The position numbers and the translations under genes are program-made. DNA of 64,000 bases from Anodontia alba (Eukaryota > Mollusca > Bivalvia > Lucinida > Lucinidae), in NCBI GenBank assembly GCA_964016985.1, contig OZ024821.1, positions 14,619,211-14,683,210 on the forward strand. Direction: 5' to 3'. Below, piece after piece: positions 11,001-23,000 of this stretch; positions within the stretch are counted from its first letter, which is position 1, and each line of letters starts with the position of its first letter. A model generated the notes under the pieces. That model made no database searches, was not told the origin of the DNA, and saw only the letters and a list, made by a program, of their open reading frames with translations.

Positions 11001-14000
11001 AAGCTGCTGAGCCAATTTTGCTCAAATTTCATATGGAGCCTGATATGGTTGGGGGAACAAAAGATTGCTAAAATGGCCGCAGTCTGTTGACTAAGGTGGC
11101 CGCCATGCCCATATATGGTAAAAACCTTTTAAAATCTTCTTCTCCAGACCCGAGGATGCCTTGGGGCTGAATCTTTGCACAAGTCATTGGGGATGGGAGG
11201 TCTACACCAAAGTTGCTAAAATGATGGTCGTAATTGATGTTTGACCTTTTTACAGCAAGGTCAAGTTTGCTTCCCTAAATGCATTTGTATGGGCCCATAC
11301 ATTTATATGGGAAAAATATTGAGAATTTAAAACGACTTCTTCTCTGACGCCTCTGGGCCAATGTTGCTCAAATTTCAAGTGGAACCTCCTTGGGGCAGGG
11401 GAACGAAAGATTGCTTAAACAGTTGCGGTCCATTTACCAAGGTGGCCATGGCGCCCATATACATGGTAAAAATCTTCAAAAATCTTCTTCTCCAGAACTA
11501 AATAAGCACTGGGGCCAAATCTTTGCACAAATCATTGGGGAGCGGAGGTCTGCCAAAGTTGCTAAAATAATGGTCCTATGTTGACGTTTGAACTTTTTAC
11601 TGCAAGGTCAACTTTGCGTTCCCATGCATTTGTATGGGCCCTATACATTTATATGAGAAAAATGTTGAAAATTCATATTTTGGACATCTCTTCTAAAGAC
11701 TATGATCTAATTGAGTTGAAACTTGATTCTGAGCATCGGGGCGCCTAGTAGACAGAACATAGCTTAAACTGAGCCGATCAAAAATCCAAGATGGCCGCCA
11801 TAGGCACCATCTTGAGGGGAAATCAATTTTCGACACCTTTGGTCCATTTGAGCCGAAATTTGCTCTGAAGCAACAGGACAACTTCTGGATAAAAATGAGC
11901 TAAAATCGTGTTGATCGGAAATCCAACATGGCGGCCACTGCCGCTATCTTGAAAATCTGTTTTGGATATCTTCTCGCAAACCACAAGGCAAAGTAAGTTG
12001 AATTTTACAGTGTAGCTACAGGTTAGATTACACGTGTAGAGGAAAAATAGCTAAAATCATGCCGACTGGAAATACAAAATGGCCGCCATAGCCGCCATCT
12101 TGAAAATCAGTTTTTGACTTCATCCAAACAGTTGGGTGATTTGAGTTGAAACTCACTGTAGCAACAGGATGACCTCTAGATCGAAAATAGCTATATTATA
12201 AAAAGAATGATCCTTGAGAGCACTGAACACACACACAAAGACAAAAATAGCTGAAGTGTCTTAAACTTACAATATATGATTGAAGTAGCAAAAGCTTTAA
12301 GTCATAATCAAGATTTTATTCTGCGAGGTTTATCCTCCCTTGCCCTTATGCTGTACATGTATAAGTGTATAAAATCATGATACTATTAAACACTTTCTCT
12401 TCAGAAATCAGTTCGCCAATTTCCACCAAGTTTCATGTCAATCCTACTGTTGAAACAGGATTGAAAGTTTGTTCAAATGGTCACACTCCATTGACTGTCA
12501 TGCCCATATATGGTAAAATGATGATAATAAAAAAAAGCAGCACATTCTTCTTCTTTAAAACCAAGAACTGCTCAAATAATGCGCCTTTCATTAGTTGCAA
12601 TGACAGGACTGGAAAAATGTTGCATGACATCTGCATATCTGCAGTGGCTACTTCACTCAGGCCGTCTGAATGGAGACCAGGAGGTCACGGGTTCAATACT
12701 GAATACCCCCAAAGTTGGTTGGATTCTTTCATGGAGATTGATCGTGAAATATTTTCAATGGTCATTCTCTCCCTTCCGCTGATTCAAGAAGGGCAGTTGT
12801 CAGTTTCTGGCGGAGGAATGTGCACAATACTGGTTAACCGCTTAGAGGACTAAGCCTGCCCAGTAAACATGTGGTTAGGTAAACTGACCACGCCCGACAT
12901 GACCATATTGGGTTGACTGGGCCGTAAAACCTCAGCACAAACAAACTTCACTCAGGTGAGCGAGCCGTAGCCTGTGGTCTTCTTGTTCTTTTATCCCTGA
13001 GGATTCAATATTTCAAAGGAATTAAATAGTGATTATAATCTAATTACTTTAAAAGTTTTTTGGTATATTTTGTACTTTTATGTATTTTCATAAGCCTGTT
13101 TGAAAAACGCTCCTATTATGTAATGCCCCTCCATGCCCGTCCATCTGTCTGTCGGTCCGTCTGTAAACTTTTCGTTTCCAGATAACTCCTCGTACAGTTT
13201 ACAGCGGATTAAGTTGAAATTTGATATGTAGTTAGACCACGATGTGGAGCAGCGCATATTGTTCAAGGTTACAGTCCACCAAATATTAACAGTTATGCCC
13301 CTTTGAAAGTTTTTGTAAACATTTCATTTCCTGCTAAATCCTCCTACAGGTTACATCCGATCAAACTAAAACTTGACATATAGTTAGACCATGATGTGGA
13401 GCAGTGCAAGTTGATTTAAAGTCACAGTCCACCCAATATTAATAGAATTGTGCCCCTCTGAGAAATTTTGTAAACATTCCATTTCTGGTTAACTCAGAGT
13501 TACTCCTCCTACAGATTACATCCCACTTGATATATACACATGTACATGTAGTTAGACCATGATGTGGAGCAGCGCATATTGTTTTGAGGTTACAATCCAC
13601 CATATATTAACAGAATTATTCCCTTTGAAAATTTTTGTAAACATCGCATTTGCAAGTAACTCCTCCTATAGATTACATCTGATCAAGCTGAAACTTGATA
13701 TATAGTTAGACAGTGATGTGGAGTAGTGCATAGTGTTTCAAGGTTGCTGTCCACCAAATATTCTAGCTAACTCCTGCTACAGCTTTATATCACATCAGAG
13801 TTTCTATAGAGTACATCCAATCAAGCTGAAACTTGACTTAAAGTTCGTCCATGATGTGGAGCAGCGAGGTTGTAGTCCACCAAATATTAACAGAGTTATG
13901 TCCTTTTTAGCTCACCTGATTATTGTAATCACTTGCCGTCAGTCGTCCTTCACACCTTTGAACGACTTCTCCTCTGAAACCCCTGGGCCAATTTTCTCCA

Positions 14001-17000
14001 AACTTCATGTGGAGCCTTCTGTAAAAGGGGGAGTGAAAATTTATACAAATGGTCATGGTCCCTTAATCAAGATGGCCACCATGTCCATATATCAAGGTTG
14101 GGCGGCAAATTCCACCCCCGGTATTTACCAGTGGCATTTGCCGGTATTTACCGGTCTGGAAAATACTCCTCAAGTGGCAAATACTGGCAAATACCGGCAA
14201 ATTGAAATTTTTTTGGCCTTAAAAAACTGCAGAAGTCTTTAAACAAGTTGCATTGAAATAGTATAAGCAAACTAGATGAGTAAGAATGTTAAAATCATTA
14301 ATTATATAAGGTTACCACCCTGAAGAATAGAAGAAATCTCAATATAAACATGTAACACTGCCAAAAAGTGAATCTAAGACAAAAATTTTGAAATTATTTA
14401 AGCAACAAATGGTCTTTAATTAAAAAAAAATCATGTAGGCCTTTATCTCAATAGTAGAAATTCACCTGTGCACCTGGCCACTGACATTTACCATAATGAC
14501 CCTAAGTTTTTGTGCTGGCAGACTATGTCAAAAAGAGCAGACCAAGATCATACTGAACAGTCTGATCAGGATCTTAAATGTTTGCCAGGCCATCTGTATC
14601 TTTTAAACACACTTCTGTATGGTAAAAGTATGTTTTGCAAAGTTTAGGATATTTACATCACTTTACTATATTCAAAATTTTTAGGAGTTTTAGTGTACAT
14701 GTAATTAGCAAGACTACCTGTATGGTCTAATTACTAAAACAACAAATCCCAGGACAATTGTTTGTTCAAGAGGGTACTTGATAGCCAGGGGCAAGATGTC
14801 ATAAATGAATGCATATAGACAATAAGTCTAGGTGAAAGTAAAAAGGTGTCATAGGTAAGGCTTGAGTTATAGTATGGCTTCAAACCTGATATACCCTGGA
14901 AGTCAGAAAATTTCTGGTTATAGTCACCTCTAAAATCTGCACTATTCACAACAGTATCATACTACTATTCATCATGAAGCAAAAAGATCCCATTTGGAAC
15001 TTCTTTGCTGTTGTTGAACAAGACAACAAAACCAGTGCCAGTTGCATCGACTGTAAAACAGTTGTTAGTGCCAAAGCTCCACGACTTCGTGCCCATAGAG
15101 AGAAATGTCTAGCCAACAGATCCTTCAAGAAGAGACCTCTGCCTGTAGATGATATTCCAACTGACCTATCTACACAGACACCTGAGCCTGCAGCCAAGAA
15201 GCTGAGAACGCTCCAGTCCAGCATTAATTCATGCTGCCTGTCGACAGACCAGTCCATGTCCCATCAGCTAGATGAACAGATAGCCAAGCTGTTCTTTGCC
15301 TGCAACTTACCCTTCAACATAGCCGACCATCCAGTCTGGAGAGAAACAATCCAGATACTCCGACCTGGGTACACACCACCAAATCGCAAGGACATTGGCG
15401 GCCACTTACTTGACAAAGTCCACAACAAGATCACCACTCAAGTTTCAGCAGAAATGAAGGGCAAAGTTGTTCTTATCCAAGATGGTTGGAGTGATATACA
15501 CAACACCCCAGTTATTGCCACTAGCCTACAGTGTGATGGAAATGCCTACTTCATGTCAGCCATAGACACAGGAACCAATAAGAAGACAGCTGCTTACTGC
15601 ACCTCTATAGCACAAGACTCCATCAAAGAAGCTGCTGAGCAGTTCCAGTGTAAAGTGACAGGTGTTGTAACAGACAACGAGAAGAAAATGGTTGCTATGA
15701 AGCAGAACTTAGTAGAGACTGATCCAGAACTAACTGTGTATGGCTGTTCTGCCCACTGGTTGAACCTGCTTGGTCAAGATGTCACACCACCACAAATCAT
15801 CAATCAAGTGGTAGAGGTGAACAAGTACTTCAGGAATCATCATGTACCAGGTGCCCTACTAGATGAGATTCCCGAGTCTGTTAAACCTCAGTTACCAGCT
15901 GAAACCAGATGGAACAGCCAGTTGACATGCATAGACACATACATCAGAAACAGACCCTATCTACTGATGATCTGCGCAAAGAACGAGGATGCCATTGACC
16001 TCAGAATTCGCAATCTCATCCACAACCTTGGCCTTTTCAACGAAGTAAAGAACCTGCAGAAACAGCTTGCACCTATCTCCAGTGCCCTAGACCGCCTACA
16101 GTCTGACAGCTCCACCATAGCAGATGCCATCGAGATATGACTCGACCTACTTCAGAATCAAGACCTTCAACCATACCATACCAAAGTCCAGAACAGATTC
16201 AACTAGGCCATGACACCTAGCCACTACTTAGCCAACCTACTCCATCCAGTCTACAGAGGCAAGAAGCTACAAACTGAACATGTGACCAGTGCCCAAGACT
16301 TTCTTCTATCAACTAAACCGGATTCAGTTCCAGATCTCCTGGGTTTTATGACAGACTCCTTACCACTACCAAAGACCCTACTCCATGACTCTGTAATCAC
16401 CAATACCAAACCAACTACATGGTGGGCAAGCATTCACAGGTCCCTAACAGTGAATGAAGACTTATGCAATGTTGCAGTGAAACTCCTGAAAATGCCATCC
16501 AGTTCTGCATCTATTGAGAGGGTGTTTCAAACTTTGGCTTAATCCAGACTAAACTGAGGAACAGACTTGGTCTCCAGAAAGCTGCCAAGCTGGTATTCTG
16601 TTACCGCTACCTCAGAGGGAAAGCAGAGATTGACTGGTAGACCTGTGTAAAGACTTCTTTGCATCCTGCCCTTATGTGCTATTGTATGTTGTTTATACTC
16701 TTTATTTATTCAAAAGAAAATATTGAAAATATTGAAGGAAAAAAAAAAAAAAAAAAAAAAAGATAAAAAAAGTTAAAAAAAGAAAATAAAAATGAAAAGA
16801 TACAAAAAAAAATTAAAAAAGAAAAAAAAAAGATTAAAAAACAAAAAACAAAAGAAAAAAAGAATGAAAAGAAAGAAAAAGTAAAAATAAAAACCTGTAG
16901 TGGTAGCCACAAGCCACCTGATGAGTACTTTGGCAGGTATGAAACAGGCTTTTTTTTCTCTAGATTTCACTTAACTGAATTTAATATTAAAGTAAACTTA

Positions 17001-20000
17001 AACCAGAGTTAAACTGCAATCAGTATAATGTAAATACTAAGTCAACTATGTAGCCCCTATTACAGACATTGTCCATAGGTTGATACTGAGGGTAGGGTTT
17101 TGTCTTACTTCCAGGGTGGTAAATGCCAATTTCCAGTATTTGCCAGCATTTACCAGTATTTGCTGGTATTTACCGGTAAATACCACCAGCATGCAAAATA
17201 CTCATATTTGCTGGCATTTTGTCAACCTTGCCGTATATGGTAAAAACACTTAAAAATCTTCTTCTCCAGAACCAAGAAAGCTTCAAAGCTGAATCGTGGT
17301 ATATAGCGTCATGGACTTGTTTACCAAGTTTGTTCAAATGATGACCCTAGGTTGACCTTGATCTTTTTATGGCAAGGTCAAATTTGCATCCCCATGCATT
17401 TGTATGGGGAAAAATGTTGAAAAGTCATTTTCTCAGAATGTATTAAAGACTAATGGCTGAAACTTACAAGGAGTGATAAAAGTAGTAAAACATTTTAGTT
17501 ATATTCAAAATTTTGTCCCCTGGGAGTTATCTGCCCTTTTCCTTGGGCTATATACATGTATAAAATTTTGTAATTTTTAAATGTCTTCTTTTCTGAAACT
17601 GCTTGAGCAATTTTCACCAGATTTCACATGGGCCTTCTGTTGAAAGGAAATTGCCAATGTGTTTAAATGGTTCCGTGCACCTGAACAAGATGGCCACCAT
17701 GTCCATAATTATATGGTAAAAATTCTTGAAAATCTTATTCTTCAGAACCAAGAAAGCTTTGGGGCTGAATTTTGGTATATAGTATCAAGGACTCAAAGTC
17801 TACCACGTTTGTTCAAATGATGATCATAGGTTAACCTTTGACCTTTTTATGGCAAGGTCTCTGTAGATTTGTTTGGGGGGAAAAGTTGAAAAATCATTTC
17901 TTTCAATATGTATTTAAGACTAATGGCTGAAACTTATAATGTATGATTAAAACAGTAAAACATTTTAGTTATATTCAAAATTTTGTCCCCTGGGAGTTAT
18001 CTGCCCTTTCCCCTTGAGCTGTATACATGTACATGTATAAAATGGTGTAATTTTTAATGTCTTCTTCGCTGAAACTGCTTGAGCAATTTTCACCAGATTT
18101 CACACGTGGCACTTTGTTGAAAGGGTATTGCCATTTTGTTCAAATGGTTCTGCGCCATTGAACAAGATGACTGCCATGCTCATATATGGTAAAAACAAAA
18201 ATGTTCTTCTCCAGAACTAAGAAAGCTTTGGGGCTAAATCTTGGTATATAGCATCGAGGACTCAAGGTCTACCAAGTTTGTTCAAATGATGACCCTATGT
18301 TGACCTTTGACCTTTTTACGGCAAGGTCAAATTTGCGTCCCCATGTATTTGTATGGGGAAAATGTGGAAAAGTCATTTTCTCAGAATTAACCCTTGTCCT
18401 GCTGAACCCGGATATACCTTGCCTTTGCAAACAGTGTTGATCTTGTTCAGTCCAACTGATCTTGATCTGCACTGTTTGACATCAAGTATGTGAATTTATA
18501 GCAACAATCCGGATCAAGTAATCTGACTGGCTGTAATTTAGAAGTGGGTGTGACCTTAATTTATGCAGCAGGACAAGGGTTAAGGACTAATGGCTGACAC
18601 TTACTATGTGTGATAAAAGTAGTAAAACATTTTGGTTTGATCAAAATTTTGTCCCATGAGTGTTATCTGCCCTTGACACTGGACTGTATTCATGTATAAA
18701 ATTTTGTAATTTTTAAATGTCTTCTTCTCTGAAACTGCTTGAGCAATTTTCACCAGATTTCACATGAGCCTTCTGTTGATAGGGTATTGTCAGTTTGTTC
18801 AAATGGTTCTCGCAATTGAACAAGATGGCCACCATGTCCATATATGGTAAAAACTCTTGAAAATCTTATTCTCCAGAACCAAGAAAGCTTTGAGGCTGAG
18901 TCTGGGTATATAGCAAGTTTGTTCAAATGATGATCATAGGTTGACTTTTGACCTTTTTACCGCAAGGTCTCTAGATTTGTATGGGGGGAAAAGTTGAAAA
19001 ATCATTTTTTTTTTTCAATATGTGTTTAAGACTAATGGCTGAAACTTACAATGTATGATTAAAGTAGTAAAACGTTTTAGTTAGGATCAAAATTTTGCGC
19101 CTTAAGGGTTATCTGCCCTTGCCCTTCTGCTATATACAGGTGTAAAACCATGAAATCTTTATAAAAATCTTCTCTGAAACCACTTGACCAATTTTCACAC
19201 GATTTGACATGGGGCCTTCTGTCGAAGTGATGTTGAGACTTTGTTCAAATGGTTTTGCATAAGATGGCTGCCATGCCCATATATAGTAAAAACACTTAAA
19301 AATCTTCTTCTCCAGTACTAACAAAACTTTGAAGCTGAATCTTGGTATGATGAGACTAGAATGACCTTTTTATGGTATGGTCAAATTTGTGAACCAGTTG
19401 CTATGGCAATACTGAAATGCTTGCATGGCATTTGCAAATATGCACATGAGCAAATTGTGTCCTGTGGGCCTCTTGTTTAAAATTTCAGTTAACCTTTTTT
19501 ATTTTCCAGCTAACTCCTCCTACAGTTAACATCTGATCAAGCTGAAACTTTATATATAGTTAGACCATGATCGGGAGCAGTGTATATTGTTTCAATGCTA
19601 CAGTCCACCAAATATTAAAAGAGTTATGCCCTTTTGAAAATTTTTGTTAACATTTTGTTTCCACCTAACTCCTCCTTTAGAGTACATCCGATCAAGCTGA
19701 AACTTGATATACAGTTAAACCATGATGTGGAGCAGGGCATATGGTTTCGAGGTTACAGCCACCAAATATTCTAGCTAACTCCTCCTACAGTTTACATCCC
19801 ATCAACTCCTCCTATTGAGTACATCTGATCAAACCTAAATTTGACTTACAATTCGACCTTTATGTGGGGGTGGTTTGGGTATGGTGGTGTCATGTATCTT
19901 ACGTCATGTGGGCGTCCAACTGATATTGGCTTACAGTTGGGCAGGCTTGCTATCCTTGTAGCAGGAAAGGGTAGAGAGGAATGTTTTTATTTCTTCTGTT

Positions 20001-23000
20001 TCTTCCCTTTCATTCCTGTTCCTCTTTCTTCCCTGTCCCTCTCTTTCATCTCTACTATCTCTTTTCTCCCTTTCTCTGGGAGAGGACACAAAATGACCCA
20101 CATGGGTTAACATGTTGTTAAACCCCAACTCAATCAATCAGTGGACCATTATGTGGAGCAGCGCATATTGATTCAAGGTTGCAGTCTACCAAATATTAGC
20201 AGAGTTATGCCCTTTTTAAAATTTCTGTTAACTTTTTATTTTCGGGCTTACTCCTCCTACAGTTTATACCTTTCATCAGCGAGTCAGGATTGTGTGAGTA
20301 TACACTGACAGTTTCATAGTTAACAGATGTGTGTACAAATTATCACAGCCGACAGTTGCAAAACGCATCAGATTGGTGATCAGTAGGTTGCGGGTTTGAC
20401 TCTCACTGGGTCGTCAACATTCTTTCTTAGAGATTTGATCATGAAATATTTTCTATGGTCATCCTCTTCCTTTCGCTGATTCAAGAAGGGCATTCATCAG
20501 TTTCAGTTTTTTCAGAAAAAATGTGCTCAATACTGGTGAACCGCTTAGAGGACTAAGTCTGCCCAGTAAAAGTATGGTTAGGCAAACTGACCATACCCAA
20601 CATGACCCCATTGGGTTGACCGGGCCGTAAAACCCCAACACAAAAGAATTAAAAAACTGTCACATACACCAAAAATTAAAAGATCTTGATAAATTAAGCC
20701 TTTAAGTGTAGATTTTATTAAAATCAAAGTCAGTGGTCTGTCAAATTCCAGAGGGCAGGGATGATTTTGCTGTCTGATCACCAGGGTATCCCCCTAACTC
20801 CATCTTGGTGTGAACATTGATAAGGCATAAAAAAAAATAGCTGTGTTTCCGCTAACCCGACCGACCCTGTTTCAAACACCTGACTGCTATTTTTTATCAG
20901 TAAAAATGCAAAATAAAAAAGTAAAGCACCTACCCTCAACAAAATACCTGTATTTTCATAAAATTACAGGCCTGACCCTATTCTTTTCTGGAGAAAAAAT
21001 AGAAATATAAACAAAAGTTTCTCCTACCTACCGACCAAACTTTTTTCAGCATGTTAGCGGAAACACAGCTACATGTATTTTTTTTAAGCCTAATGTACAG
21101 TGATTTTTTGACCTGCGCATCCCGAGTCCCGTACTCACATTTTTGCTTTGGGACTCACATTTTAAATCTCAGCGAGTCCCAGGACTCACAAAGTTATAGT
21201 GGAAAATTCTGTAATGGACACAATGATTTTCTAGTAGGACTCACTTTAAATAGTCCAAGCGAGTCCTGGGACGCATAGGTATAAAATTGTAAATAAATCA
21301 CTGAATGTATCACGCACTTCGTGCCAGATAAGTTGCTTTTTCAACCAAGAAATATTGATGGTTTTAGTATTTCTCCATTAAAACATTGTGGGTACTCATT
21401 AACCCTTAAAGCGTCGATCACAGCTGCAGCAGACGACATTTTTTTTTTTAATTTTTAGCTCACATGAGCAAAAGCTCAGGGTGAGCTATTGTCATCACCC
21501 TATGTCCGTCATCCGTCGTTCGTCGTCAACAATTAGTTTGTTAACACTCTAGAGGTCACAGTTTTGGCCCAATCTAGATGAAACTTGGTCAGAATGTTTG
21601 CCTGTATGAAATCTAGGTCAAGTTTGATACTGGGTTACTTAGGGTCAAAAACTAGGTCACCAGGTCAGATCAAAGGAAAAAATTGTTAACACTCTAGAGG
21701 TCATAGTTTTGACCCAATCTTGATGAAACTTGCTCAAAATGTTTGTCTCTATTAAATCTAGGTCAAGTTCGAAACTGGGACACTTGGGGTCTAAAAATAG
21801 GTCACCAGGCCAGATCAGCAGAAAACCTTGTTAACGCTCTAGCAGTCACATTTTTGAAGCAATCATCATGAATCTTGCTCAATATGTTTGTCTTGATGAT
21901 TTCTAGGTCAAGTTCGAAACTGGGTCACCTGGAATCAAAAACTAGGTCACCGGGCCAAATCAGCAGAAAACCTTGTTAACACTCTAGCGGTCACATTTTT
22001 TAAGCAGTCATCATGAATCTTGCTCAAAATGTTTGTCTTGATTTCTAAGTCAAGTTCAAAACTGGGTCACTTGGAGTCAAAAACTAGGTCACCAGGCCAA
22101 ATCAGCAGAAAATTTTGTTAACACTCTAGCGGTCACATTTTTCAAGTAATCATCATGAATCTTGCTCGAAATGTTTGTCTTGATTTCTAGGTCAAGTTCA
22201 AAACTGGGTCACTTGGCGTCAGAAACTAGGTCACCGGGCCAAATCAGCAGAAAACCTTGTAAACACTCTAGCAGTCACATTTTTCAAGCAATCATCATGA
22301 ATCTTGCTCAAAATGTTTGTCTTGATGATTTCTAGGTCAAGTTCGAAACTGGGTCACCTGGCCAAATCAGTAGAAAACCTTGTTAACACTCTAGCGGTCA
22401 CATTTTTAAAGCAATCATCATGAATTTGCTCAAATTGTTTGTTTTGATGATTGCTAGGTCATTCGAAGCTGGAATACCTGGAATCAAAAACTAGGTCACC
22501 TGGCCAAATCAGCGTAAAATCATATTATCACTCTAGCGATCGTATTTTTAAGCAATCATCATGAATCTTGCTCAAAATATTTGTCTTGATGAATTCTAGG
22601 TCAAGTTCGAAACTGGGTCACTTGGAGTCAAAAACTAGGTCACCGGGCCAAATCAGCAAAAAACTTTGTTAACACTCTAGCGGTCACATTTTTTAAGCAG
22701 TCATCATGAATCTTGCTCAAAATGTTTGTCTTGATGATTTTTAGGTCAGGTTCAAAACTGGGTCAGCTGGGGTAAAAAACTAGGTCACCTGGCCAGATCA
22801 TCAGAAAACCTTGTTAACACTCTAGTGGTAAAATTTTTCAAGCAATCATCATGAATCTTGCTCAACATGTTTGTCTTGATGATTTCTAGGTCAAATTTGA
22901 AACTGGGTCACTTGGGGTCAAAACTAGGTCACTTAGCCAAATCAGCAGAAAACCTTGTTAACACTCTAGCGATCACATTTTTGAAGCAATCGTCATGAAT

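Larger units (their letters stand above)
14093..17230 (+). mobile_element. hAT DNA transposon, degenerate autonomous copy
   Basis: A 3138-bp element. It begins CAAGGTTG (14093) and ends CAACCTTG (17223-17230). An 8-bp target duplication flanks it: CCATATAT (14085-14092) and CCGTATAT (17231-17238), one mismatch. Eight-base duplications and short TIRs are hAT hallmarks. Rejoining the flanks restores the HLE-2 motif CCATATATGGTAAAAAC. Both subterminal regions are packed with short GGTATTTACCGG / TTTGCCGG repeats (14117-14210, 17115-17220), probable transposase-binding sites. Confidence 0.88.
13909..19475 (+). mobile_element. HLE-2, Helitron-like element inserted in HLE-3
   Basis: It starts AGCTCACCTGATTATTGTAA after a T-run and ends GGGCCTCTTG (CTTG at 19472-19475) before TTTAAAA. 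The uninterrupted host unit at 20206 reads CCCTTTTTAAAATTTC; here TCCTTTTT and TTTAAAATTTC sit on either side, so the target is a T-run. Repeats of about 450-500 bp carry AAGATGGCCACCATG.. CCATATATGGTAAAAAC.. CTTCTTCTCCAGAACCAAGA.. TTTGACCTTTTTATGGCAAG. It is interrupted by the hAT element (14093-17230) and TTAA-MITE-1 (18387-18583). Confidence 0.75.
13081..20290 (+). mobile_element. HLE-3 array, split by HLE-2 and SINE-B
   Basis: Host segments are 13081-13908, 19476-19867 and 20144 to about 20290. Units of about 160 bp contain AACTCCTCCTACAGTTTACA, TCAAGCTGAAACTTGATATA, GACCATGATGTGGAGCAGCG and CCACCAAATATTAACAGAGT. The 5' end (TTTTCATAAGCCTGTTTGAA then GTCCGTCTGTAAAC) matches a second fragment at 30641-30880. 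The 3' terminus was not located. Confidence 0.6.

Noticed and set aside
16706..16970. Phe-rich frames on the minus strand
   Set aside because: Reverse translation of an A-rich tract in the hAT element.
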